From: WHSW01 sp963828755
GTDB lineage: Bacteria > Actinomycetota > Thermoleophilia > Solirubrobacterales > 70-9
Direction: 5' to 3'
DNA: 64,000 nt
NCBI GenBank assembly: GCA_963828755.1
Contig: CAWHFY010000023.1
Location: forward strand, 22,740 to 86,739
Shown here: in pieces, positions 25,190-34,231 of the stretch
How positions within the stretch are numbered: position 1 is the first letter of the stretch
Layout: each line of letters begins with the position of its first letter
The notes under the pieces: generated by a model
What the model was told of the DNA's origin: nothing
What the model saw: the letters and a program-made list of their open reading frames with translations, nothing else
The model's database searches: none
Made by a program: the position numbers and the translations under genes

Positions 25190-26702
25190 TGCCGCGTCGC
25201 GACGACATCGAGAAGATCCTCCTGATCGGCTCCGGCCCGATCGTGATCGGCCAGGCCGCCGAGTTCGACTACTCGGGGGTGCAGGCGTGCAAGGTGCTGA
25301 TCGAGGACGGCTACGAGGTCGTGCTCGTCAACTCGAACCCGGCGACGATCATGACCGACCCCGAGTTCGCCCACCGCACCTACGTCGAGCCGCTGCTGCC
25401 GGGGAACGTCGCCCGGATCATCGAGCGCGAGCGCCCCGACGCGCTGCTGCCGACGCTCGGCGGCCAGACGGCGCTCAACCTGGCGAAGTCGCTGCACGAC
25501 GACGGCACGCTCGAGCGGCTCGGGGTCGAGCTGATCGGCGCCGACTACGACGCGATCCACCGGGCGGAGGACCGCGAGGCGTTCCGCGAGACGATGGAGT
25601 CGGCCGGGCTGCGGGTGCCGTGGTCGCGGATCGTCGAGTCGGTCGCGGAGGTCGAACGCGGCCTCGACGCCGGCGAGATCAAGCTGCCGGCGATCGTCCG
25701 CCCGGCGTTCACGCTCGGCGGCCACGGAGGCGGGGTCGGGCACGACGCGACCGAGCTGCTCGGGGTCGTCTCCGAGGGCCTCGCGGCGAGCCCGATCAAC
25801 CAGGTCCTGGTCGAGGAGTCGGTGCTCGGCTGGGGCGAGTTCGAGCTCGAGGTGATGCGCGACCGCAACGACAACGTCGTGATCATCTGCTCGATCGAGA
25901 ACGTCGACCCGATGGGCGTCCACACCGGCGACTCGGTGACGATCGCGCCGGCGCAAACGCTCACCGACCCGCTCTATCAGGAGCTTCGCGACCAGGCGAT
26001 TCGGGTGATCCGGGCGGTCGGCGTCGAGACCGGCGGCTCCAACGTCCAGTTCGCGGTCGATCCGGCCAGCGGCGAGATCGTCGTGATCGAGATGAACCCG
26101 CGCGTCTCGCGATCCTCGGCGCTCGCCTCCAAGGCCACGGGCTTTCCGATCGCGAAGATCGCCGCGAAGCTCGCGGTCGGCTACGCGCTCGAGGAGATCG
26201 ACAACGACATCACCGGGATCACGCCGGCCTCGTTCGAGCCGACGATCGACTACGTCGTGACCAAGATCCCGCGGTTCGCGTTCGAGAAGTTCCCGGGCGC
26301 CGAGGGCGAGCTGACCACGCACATGAAGTCGGTCGGCGAGGTGATGGCGATGGGGCGCACCTTCCGCGAATCGTTCGCGAAGGCGATGCGCTCCCGAGAG
26401 CTCGACTCGCCGCCCGAGCTGCCGAGCCGACGACGACGAGCTGCTCGAGCGCCTCGACGACCCCGCGCGCCGACCGCTTCGACCTGATCCTCGAGGCTTT
26501 CCGGCGCGGGATCAGCTCGTCGAAGGTCCATGACGCGGACGATGGTCGATCCATGGTTCCTGCGCGAGCTCGAGGCGCTCGCGGTCGAGGGCGACGGCAC
26601 GGACGAGCTGAGCCGCACCTTCCGCTCTGTGGACACCTGCGCAGCCGAGTTCGAGGCCCGCACGCCGTACTACTACTCCGCACACGAGCGGCACGCCGAG
26701 CG

Positions 26703-26706
<4 letters not shown>
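25189..26706 (+). CDS. carB: Carbamoyl-phosphate synthase large subunit, N-terminal half (three frameshifts)
   Basis: First ATP-grasp half of CarB, which makes carboxyphosphate and carbamate. IEKILLIGSGPIVIGQAAEFDYSG opens it, with TLGGQTALNLAK and EMNPRVSRSSALASKATG. From about 26425 to 26541 the frame changes three times within 120 bases, each time by one surplus base (near 26425, 26468 and 26536). The pieces read in order ADDDELLERLDDPA, DRFDLILEAFRRGISSSKVHD, MVDPWFLRELEALA, all expected CarB sequence. The repaired frame ends at TGA 26704-26706 after TPYYYSAHERHAER, overlapping the GTG that begins the second half. Confidence 0.88.
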
Positions 26707-28342
<1,636 letters not shown>

Positions 28343-28346
<4 letters not shown>

Positions 28347-29201
28347 GCGCTGCCGCTGACGAGCGGGTGCTTGCGCCGTTCGGGCGGCGCGAGTGCGAAG
28401 TCGTCGGCAACGAGTCGACCGGCGGCTATCGGATCATCACGGGGCTCGACCACGAGGGACCCGAGCCCGAGGCTGGGCAGTTCTACATGCTCGCCGCGGA
28501 CGGCTGGGGCGGTGCGGATGGGCGGCCGTACCTGCCGCGCGCGTTCTCGGTCGCCGAGGCCGAGGCGGGTGATGACGGGGTCCGGCTCGACTTCCTGCTC
28601 GAGGCGATCGGGCCGGGCACCGCGCGACTCGCGGCCCTGAGCGCCGGCGAGCGGCTGCAGCTCACCGGCCCGCTCGGCCGTCCGTTCGCGCCGCCGGCGT
28701 CGCTCTCGCCGGACGCCGCCGGCGCCGTGCTCGTCGGGGGCGGGATCGGGATCGCCCCGCTGGCGCTCTGGCGCCGCCGGCTCGCCGAGCGCGGCGTGCC
28801 GCAGCGGGTCCTGCTCGGGTTTCGCGACGAAGCCCATTCGGGCGGACTCGAGCTGTTTCGCTGCTCGGAGGTGAGGACCGCCTCCGAGGACGGCCACCGC
28901 GGCCACCATGGCTACGTCACCGACCTGCTCTCGGTCGTGCTCGAGGGCGACGACGCGACCGGCGCCGTCGTCTACGCGTGCGGCCCGCCGGCGATGCTGG
29001 AGGCGGTGCGCACGCTGTGCGCCGAGCGCGAGGTCCCCGCCGAGCTGGCGATGGAGACGCCGATGGCGTGCGGGTTCGGCTCCTGCTTCGGCTGCGCGGT
29101 CCCGGTGCGCGGCGGCGGCTACATCCGACTCTGCGTGGACGGCCCCGTCGTCAACGCGGCGGAGGTGGAGAGGCGCTCTGGTCGCCGGGAGCGGGCATTG
29201 A
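28343..29201 (+). CDS. pyrK: Dihydroorotate dehydrogenase electron-transfer subunit PyrK (probable frameshift near the end)
   Basis: FAD and [2Fe-2S] subunit that passes electrons from class IB PyrD to NAD. FAD part with YLPRAFSVAEAE; NAD-binding GAVLVGGGIGIAPLALW and YACGPPAMLEAV; iron-sulfur cluster cysteines in MACGFGSCFGCAVPV and IRLCVDGPVV. The open frame runs straight on into PyrD. A one-base surplus near 29165 would instead give an ending WRGALVAGSGH at TGA 29199-29201, nine bases before the PyrD start, the usual two-gene arrangement. GTG 28343 overlaps the carB stop. Confidence 0.88.
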
Positions 29202-29209
29202 AAAGCGCG

Positions 29210-30161
29210 TTGCCAACAACGAACGACGAGCGCCGGGCGGCGGACCTGTCCGTCGACCTCTGCGGCCTCAGCCTGCCTCACCCGATTCTCAACGGCTCCG
29301 GCACCTTCGACGCGATCGCCGCTCGGCGCGCTTTCGGCGCCGCGGTCGCCGAGCAGTTTCCGTTCAGCATGTTCGTCTCGAAGACGATCACGCCGCAGCC
29401 GCGGGCCGGCAACCCGCCGCCACGCCTGTACGAGACCCCGGCGGGGATGATCAACTCGATCGGGCTGCCGAACAAGGGGCTCGACGGCTTCGTCGAGCAC
29501 GATCTCCCCGAGCTCGCGCGGCTGCCCGTGCCGCTGTGCGTCTCCGTGATGGCGACCGACCGCGACGGCTTCGCCCGCCTGGTCGAAGCGGTCGGCGGCC
29601 GCGAGGAGGTCGCGGCGATCGAGCTCAACGTCTCCTGCCCGAACGTGAAATCGGGCCTGATCGTCGGTGAACAGCCGGCTGAGACGGTCGCCCTGTGCGA
29701 GCATCTGCGGCCGCTGACGACCGAAGCCGCTGATCGTGAAGCTGACTCCGAACACCGCCGATCCGGCGGCCGTCGCGGCGGCGGCCGAGGAGGGCGGGGC
29801 GGACGCGGTCTCGCTGATCAACACGCTGAAGGCGAGCGCGCTCGACCCGGCGACGATGCGGCCCTGGCTCGGCGCCGGCAGCGGCGGCCTGTCCGGGCCC
29901 GCGGTGCGGGCGGTGGCGCTCGACCAGGTCCGCCGGGTGGCGGCTGCCGTCTCGATCCCGTTGATCGGGATGGGCGGGATCGAGAGCGGGGAGGACGCGC
30001 TCGACTTCCTCGCCTCCGGGGCCACCGCGATCGCGGTCGGGACCGCCAGCTTCCGGGACCCCGCGGCGGCCTCGCGAATCCGCGCCGAGCTCGCCGCCGA
30101 GCTCGAGGTTCGCGGCCTCCCGACCCTCCCGCGGGCCGAGTTGACGTCGACCTCAACCTGA
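29210..30161 (+). CDS. pyrD: Dihydroorotate dehydrogenase, class I catalytic subunit (one frameshift)
   Basis: FMN enzyme oxidising dihydroorotate to orotate. LSVDLCGLSLPHPILNGSGTF at the start, KTITPQPRAGNPPPRL, NSIGLPNKGLDGF and ELNVSCPNVKSGL (catalytic Cys of class IB-type enzymes) are present. At about 29723 one surplus base shifts the frame; the continuation KPLIVKLTPNTADPAAVAAA and IPLIGMGGIESGEDAL is complete to TGA 30161. TTG 29210 gives MPTTNDERRAADLSVDL. Reading through from pyrK gives an apparent fusion, treated here as artefact. pyrE and pyrF are not in this window. Confidence 0.92.
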
Positions 30162-30199
30162 GGTCGAAGCGAATTTCACCGAAAAAGGCCGCTTCCCCC

Positions 30200-30227
30200 T
30201 TGTTCCTCGCTCCCGCAGGGTTATACT
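30200..30227 (+). promoter_or_regulatory. Promoter of mihF (TTGTTC-16-TATACT)
   Basis: TTGTTC at 30200-30205 and TATACT at 30222-30227, 16 bases apart. Initiation near 30234 would leave only a few bases before the ATG at 30239, a very short leader. Confidence 0.7.
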
Positions 30228-30238
30228 CGCCGCCGCCG

Positions 30239-30577
30239 ATGGCCCCCGCCTCCGTCGACACGACATCCGCCGCCGTCCCCGAGAGGTCTCGAGAGCAGCG
30301 GATGAAGGCCCTCAGGCGGGCGAACGAAATTCGCTCGGCGCGCGCCCAGCTGAAGCGCGACCTCAAGGGCGGCAAGGTGAAGATCGAGAAGCTCCTGCTC
30401 GACCCGCCCGACTACGTGCTCTCCGCGAAGGCCTTCGACATGATCCTCGCGGTCCCCAAGTACGGCCGCGTGAAGGCGAACAAGATCCTCACCCAGTGCC
30501 GGATCTCGCCCTCGAAGACGATCGGCGGGCTCTCCGCCCGCCAGCGCGGCGAGCTGGTCCAGTACCTGCGCCGGTAG
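30239..30577 (+). CDS. mihF: Actinobacterial integration host factor (mIHF)
   Basis: A 112-residue basic nucleoid protein that binds DNA through a helix-two-turn-helix related to the S13 fold. The actinobacterial signature is clear: MKALRRANEIRSARAQLKRD, LLLDPPDYVLSAKAFDMILA and VPKYGRVKANKILTQCRIS, with a C-terminal GLSARQRGELVQYLR. It lies upstream of gmk, the arrangement known from mycobacteria and streptomycetes. It has its own promoter, separating it from the pyr operon. Confidence 0.96.
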   Translation: MAPASVDTTSAAVPERSREQRMKALRRANEIRSARAQLKRDLKGGKVKIEKLLLDPPDYVLSAKAFDMILAVPKYGRVKANKILTQCRISPSKTIGGLSARQRGELVQYLRR

Positions 30578-30591
30578 TCCGGCGACGCCCA

Positions 30592-30604
30592 TAGGGTTGC
30601 CGCG
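30592..30604 (+). promoter_or_regulatory. Leaderless promoter -10 (TAGGGT) for gmk
   Basis: TAGGGT (30592-30597) is seven bases before ATG 30605, with no Shine-Dalgarno sequence. Confidence 0.5.
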
Positions 30605-31167
30605 ATGAATCCGGCGGCCAAGGTCTTCGTGATCACCGGGCCCTCCGGGGTCGGCAAGGGCACCCTGATCAAGCGGCTGCGCGAGCGGATCCCCGAGCTC
30701 GGCCTCTCGGTGTCGGCGACCACGAGGTCGCCGCGGGCCGGGGAGGAGGACGGGCGCGACTACTACTTCCTCGACCGCGACGAGTTCGCCACCCGCGCTG
30801 ACGCAAACGAGTTCCTCGAGCACGCTGCGTACAGCGGCAACCGCTACGGCACGCTGCGCTCGGAGGTCGAGCGTCGCCTGCACGCCGGCGAGTCGCTGGT
30901 GCTCGAGATCGAGGTCCAGGGGGCGCGCCAGGTCCGCGCCGCGATGCCGGAGGCGGTGCTCGTGTTCATCGCGCCGCCCGATCCAGCGGCGCTGCGCGAG
31001 CGGCTCGAGGGCCGCGGCACCGACGACCCGGAGGCGATCTCGGAACGCCTGCGAACCGCCGAGATCGAGCTGGACGCCCAGGAGGAGTTTCAGCATGTGA
31101 TCCGTAACGACGAGCTCGATCGCGCGGCCGACGAGCTGGTTGCGATCGTGAGGACGAGCTGGGTTGA
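30605..31167 (+). CDS. gmk: Guanylate kinase (probable frameshift at the 3' end)
   Basis: Phosphorylates GMP to GDP. P-loop ITGPSGVGKGT at about residues 10-20, GMP-binding SVSATTRSPRAGEEDGRDYYF and the lid region RLEGRGTDDPEAISERL are intact. In the open frame the protein would run on to 31540, through the whole of rpoZ, which is implausible. Restoring one G at about 31150 gives LVAIVEDELG and a stop at TGA 31165-31167, the usual length (about 187 residues). The ATG has a promoter-like TAGGGT seven bases upstream. Confidence 0.9.
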
Positions 31168-31207
31168 CCCTCGCCGCTGCCGTCGTCACTCGGCGCTGAG
31201 TGCACTC

Positions 31208-31231
31208 GAGCGACGAGCGACGAGGGACGAG
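31208..31231 (+). repeat. 7-bp tandem repeat (gagcgac, 3 units) between gmk and rpoZ
   Basis: GAGCGAC at 31208-31214 and 31215-31221, GAGGGAC at 31222-31228, then GAG. Same heptamer as at the carA start. Confidence 0.75.
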
Positions 31232-31243
31232 TGGCGATTCCCC

Positions 31244-31256
31244 TACACTCCTCGCC
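31244..31256 (+). promoter_or_regulatory. Leaderless promoter -10 (TACACT) for rpoZ
   Basis: TACACT (31244-31249) is seven bases before GTG 31257. There is no ribosome binding site in between. Confidence 0.55.
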
Positions 31257-31487
31257 GTGATCAAGCCCCGCGTAGACCAACTGCTCCAGCGCACCGACAG
31301 CCACTATGCCGCCGTGCTCGTGGCCGCAAAGCGCGCCCGCCAGCTCAACAGCTATTACCGGGCGCTCGGCGAGGGCAGCTACGAGGAGTACACCCCGCCG
31401 ATGGTCGAGAGCCAGACCGGCAACTACCTGACGATCGCCCTCGAGGAACTCGCTCAGGGCAAGCTCGACTACCGCTACCGCGCGTAG
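31257..31487 (+). CDS. rpoZ: RNA polymerase omega subunit
   Basis: A 76-residue omega subunit, which helps assemble the beta' subunit. IKPRVDQLLQRTDSHYAAVLVAAKRARQLN is the canonical N-terminal half with the conserved AAKRARQ; NYLTIALEELAQGKLDYRY closes it. GTG 31257 is chosen because it yields exactly this N terminus and because of the promoter spacing. Position between gmk and coaBC is conserved in actinobacteria. Confidence 0.96.
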   Translation: MIKPRVDQLLQRTDSHYAAVLVAAKRARQLNSYYRALGEGSYEEYTPPMVESQTGNYLTIALEELAQGKLDYRYRA

Positions 31488-31537
31488 CGTCTTCCCGCGC
31501 CGCAACGGCGCGCCCGGATTCGCGGACCCCACGGGCG

Positions 31538-31549
31538 TAGCCTGTGCCG
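31538..31549 (+). promoter_or_regulatory. Leaderless promoter -10 (TAGCCT) for coaBC
   Basis: TAGCCT (31538-31543) is six bases before ATG 31550, identical in sequence and spacing to the recJ element. Confidence 0.55.
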
Positions 31550-32800
31550 ATGGCCCGCATCCTCCTCGGGGTGAGCGGCGGCATCGCCGCCTACAAGGCG
31601 CTCGAGTTCGCCCGCCTGGCGACCGAGCGCGGCCACGCGTTGCGGGTGGCGATGACCCCGACCGCGCAGCGCTTCGTCGGCGCCGCGTCGTTCGAGGGGA
31701 TCGTCGGCGCCCCGGTCCTCACCGGCGAGTTCGACCGCGACCCGCTTCGCGGCGCCTTCCCGGGCGACGAGCCCGCCGCCCACGACCCGATCGGCCACCT
31801 CGAGGTGGCCGCCAACGCGGACGCCTACCTGGTCGCGCCCGCCTCCGCGAACACGATCGCGAAACTCGCCACGGGGCTTTGCGACTCGATCCTCACCACG
31901 GGGTTCGTCGCCTGCACGGCGCCCCGTCTGATCGCGCCGGCGATGAACGACCGTATGTACGCCGATGCGGCGACGGTCGCCAACCTGACGACGCTGCGCG
32001 AGCGCGGCGTGATCGTCATCGACCCCGACGAAGGCTCGCTCGCCTCGCGCGGTGAGTACGGGGTGGGCCGCCTGGCCGCGCCCGAGCGCCTGCTCGCCGA
32101 GGTCGAGGCGGCGCTGCCGGCCGGCGGCGGCGCCTGGGACGGGCTGCGCGTGCTGGTCACCGCCGGCGGCACCAGGGAGCCGATCGACCCGGTGCGGTTC
32201 ATCGGCAACCGCTCGAGCGGGCGCATGGGCGTCGCCCTCGCCGCAGCGGCGGCGCGCCGTGGCGCGGTCGTCACCCTGATCGCGGCGAACCTGGCGATCG
32301 ACCCGCCGGCCGGCATCGAGACGGTCGCCGTCGAGACGACGGCTCAGCTCGGCGCGGCCGTTCGCGATCGGTTCGCCGACTCCCATGTCTTGCTGATGGC
32401 CGCCGCCCCGGCCGACTTCACCGCCGCGGCGCCCGAGCAGGGGAAGATGGCGCGCACGGCGGCGGCCGGCCTCGACCTGCGCCTCGAGCCGACCGAGGAC
32501 ATCCTCGCCGGAGTCGCCGCCAACCGCCGCTCGGGCCAGACCCTGGTCGGGTTCGCCGCCGAGACGGGGGCCCAGGCGATCGAGCGCGCCCGCGCGAAGC
32601 TGGAGCGCAAAGCCGTCGACGCGATCGTCTTCAACGACGTCTCGCGCCCCGAGATCGGGTTCGACTCGCAGCGCAACGAGGTGACGATCGTCGAACGCGA
32701 CGGTGAGCACCACGTGCCGATCGCCTCGAAGGACGAGGTCGCCGACGCGGTCCTCGACCGCGTGGAGGCGCTCAGAGAGCCGGTCCGGGACGTCGGGTAG
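31550..32800 (+). CDS. coaBC: Bifunctional phosphopantothenoylcysteine decarboxylase/synthase (coenzyme A biosynthesis)
   Basis: CoaB joins cysteine to 4'-phosphopantothenate with CTP, and CoaC decarboxylates the product. The N-terminal flavodoxin-like CoaC half shows LLGVSGGIAAYKALE, ASANTIAKLATG and the PAMN motif (IAPAMNDRMY). The CoaB half starts near residue 200 with VTAGGTREPIDPVRFIGNRSSG, followed by AAPADFT and VGFAAETG. The 416-residue length is standard. ATG 31550 follows a TAGCCT promoter element; GTG 31544 would add two residues. Confidence 0.97.
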   Translation: MARILLGVSGGIAAYKALEFARLATERGHALRVAMTPTAQRFVGAASFEGIVGAPVLTGEFDRDPLRGAFPGDEPAAHDPIGHLEVAANADAYLVAPASANTIAKLATGLCDSILTTGFVACTAPRLIAPAMNDRMYADAATVANLTTLRERGVIVIDPDEGSLASRGEYGVGRLAAPERLLAEVEAALPAGGGAWDGLRVLVTAGGTREPIDPVRFIGNRSSGRMGVALAAAAARRGAVVTLIAANLAIDPPAGIETVAVETTAQLGAAVRDRFADSHVLLMAAAPADFTAAAPEQGKMARTAAAGLDLRLEPTEDILAGVAANRRSGQTLVGFAAETGAQAIERARAKLERKAVDAIVFNDVSRPEIGFDSQRNEVTIVERDGEHHVPIASKDEVADAVLDRVEALREPVRDVG

Positions 32801-32809
32801 CGGCCGCCG

Positions 32810-32839
32810 TTGCGGGCTTCCACACGGCGCTTCTACACT
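32810..32839 (+). promoter_or_regulatory. Promoter of the TPR protein gene (TTGCGG-18-TACACT), leaderless
   Basis: TTGCGG at 32810-32815 and TACACT at 32834-32839, 18 bases apart. ATG 32846 follows after six bases, so the transcript would begin at the start codon. Confidence 0.6.
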
Positions 32840-32845
32840 CGATTC

Positions 32846-33211
32846 ATGCCCAGCGACGACACCTACATCCTCTATCGCCGCGGCGTCGAGCTCCTCGAGG
32901 ACGGCAGCCCCGGCGAGGCCACGGTGCCGCTTGCCGAGGTGGCCCGGCGGGCGCCGGAGAAGAGCTCGGTCCGCGAGGCGCTCGGCCGCGCCTACTTCCA
33001 CAACCGCCAGTTCGCCGAGGCGGCGACGGAGTTCGAGGCCGTGGTCCAGACCCACCCGGTCGACGACTACGCCCACTTCTGCCTCGGCCGGGCGCTCAGC
33101 CTCACCGGCCAGCGGGAGCGGGCACGCCATCACCTGGCGCTGGCCTCCAACCTGCGACCCGACCGACCCGACTATCGCCTGTATCGCGACCGGCTGCGCG
33201 CGGCGTCCTGA
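32846..33211 (+). CDS. Tetratricopeptide-repeat protein
   Basis: A 121-residue soluble protein made of about three TPR units, for example SVREALGRAYFHNRQFAEAATEFEAVV and DYAHFCLGRALSLTGQRERARHHLALA, with the expected Gly/Ala/Tyr pattern at repeat positions. Such proteins act as protein-binding scaffolds; the partner is unknown. It has its own promoter and ends five bases before dtd. No signal peptide. Confidence 0.85.
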   Translation: MPSDDTYILYRRGVELLEDGSPGEATVPLAEVARRAPEKSSVREALGRAYFHNRQFAEAATEFEAVVQTHPVDDYAHFCLGRALSLTGQRERARHHLALASNLRPDRPDYRLYRDRLRAAS

Positions 33212-33215
33212 GGGT

Positions 33216-33644
33216 TTGCGCGCGCTCGTCCAGCGGGTCAGCCGGGCGGCGGTGCGCGTCGACGGCGAGGCGATCGCCACGATCGGCGGCGGTCTGCTCG
33301 TCCTGCTCGGCGTGCGCGAGGGCGACACCGAGGCGGAGGCCGACCGGCTCGCCGACAAGGTCCGCGCCCTGCGGATCTTCGACGACGCCGACGGCCGCAT
33401 GAACGAGTCGCTCGGCGAGCGCGAGGTGCTGTGCGTGAGCCAGTTCACCCTCTACGGGGACCCGCGCAAGGGCAACCGGCCGAGCTACGCGGCGGCGGCA
33501 CGGCCGGAGCTGGCCGAGCCCCTGTACGAGCGCTTCTGCGCGCGGCTGGGGGCATGCCGCGGTGCCTTCGGTGCGCGGATGCAGGTGGAGCTCGTCAACG
33601 ACGGCCCGGTGACCCTGCTGGTCGAGGCCGATCGCGACGCCTGA
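33216..33644 (+). CDS. dtd: D-aminoacyl-tRNA deacylase
   Basis: Hydrolyses D-amino acids (and glycine mischarged on tRNA-Ala) from tRNA. It is 142 residues long. The canonical start MRALVQRVSRAAVRVDG is reached from TTG 33216. The active-site SQFTLYGDPRKGNRPSY and the Gly-cis-Pro type motif near the end (NDGPVTLLVE) are both present. The GAGGG preceding the TTG is too close to be a good Shine-Dalgarno, so translation may depend on coupling to the TPR gene. Confidence 0.95.
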   Translation: MRALVQRVSRAAVRVDGEAIATIGGGLLVLLGVREGDTEAEADRLADKVRALRIFDDADGRMNESLGEREVLCVSQFTLYGDPRKGNRPSYAAAARPELAEPLYERFCARLGACRGAFGARMQVELVNDGPVTLLVEADRDA

Positions 33645-33673
33645 ATCGCGCCGGCGCTCGCTGCGCTCGGGGC

Positions 33674-33679
33674 TATACT
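33674..33679 (+). promoter_or_regulatory. Candidate -10 (TATACT) of the rimP-nusA-infB operon
   Basis: TATACT, 117 bases before the rimP start. Initiation near 33686 would put the hairpin and T run at 33715-33739 inside the leader. Confidence 0.6.
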
Positions 33680-33714
33680 GAGCGCACCTTCTCACGTACC
33701 CGAACCCTGAGAGT

Positions 33715-33739
33715 GGTGGGCCCGGGCCCACCTTTTTTT
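33715..33739 (+). terminator. Terminator-like hairpin in the rimP-nusA-infB leader (possible attenuator)
   Basis: GGTGGGC, loop CCGG, GCCCACC (33715-33732) followed by seven T residues. It looks like a complete intrinsic terminator, yet lies between a promoter and rimP rather than after a gene end. NusA autoregulation by termination in its own leader is known in other bacteria, so an attenuator is likely; termination of dtd transcripts is the simpler alternative. Confidence 0.75.
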
Positions 33740-33790
33740 CGCAGTTTCGGCGCCGGAGAAGGCCCGACGAAACCGAGGAGAGCGGACCGA

Positions 33791-34231
33791 GTGAGCGACC
33801 TTCAAGAGCTACAGAACACGATCGAGGACCGACTGGCGGGGTTCGACCCCGAGGTCGAGCTGATCGCGCTCGAGCGCCCCGCGGCGGAGACGCTGCGGCT
33901 CTACATCGACCGTCCGGGTGGCGTCGACCTCGCCCTCTGCGAGCGCGTCACGGTCGAGCTGCGCGACCTGCTCGAGGCCTACGCGCTCGAGGTCTCCTCG
34001 CCCGGGGTCGACCGACCGTTGACCAAGCCCGAGCACTTCCGGCGCTTCCTCGGCCGTCGCGTCAAGGTCCGCACCGCCGAGGCGATCGAGGGCCGTCAAA
34101 ACTTCACCGGGACGCTGGTCAACGCTGACGACGAGACCGTCGAGCTCGTCGCCGACGGCGCCGACATCCGCATCCCACTGGCGCGCATTCGCCGTTCGAA
34201 TCTGGTTCCCGAGTTTGGAGGCAACGCTTGA
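33791..34231 (+). CDS. rimP: Ribosome maturation factor RimP
   Basis: Assists maturation of the 30S subunit. About 146 residues: LQNTIEDRLAGFDPEVELIALER, the central YALEVSSPGVDRPLTKPEHFRRFLGRRV and a C-terminal Sm-like part ending IPLARIRRSNLVPEF. GTG 33791 has GAGGAG upstream at 33776-33781. The stop overlaps the nusA TTG (TTGA), so the two are translationally coupled. Confidence 0.94.
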   Translation: MSDLQELQNTIEDRLAGFDPEVELIALERPAAETLRLYIDRPGGVDLALCERVTVELRDLLEAYALEVSSPGVDRPLTKPEHFRRFLGRRVKVRTAEAIEGRQNFTGTLVNADDETVELVADGADIRIPLARIRRSNLVPEFGGNA

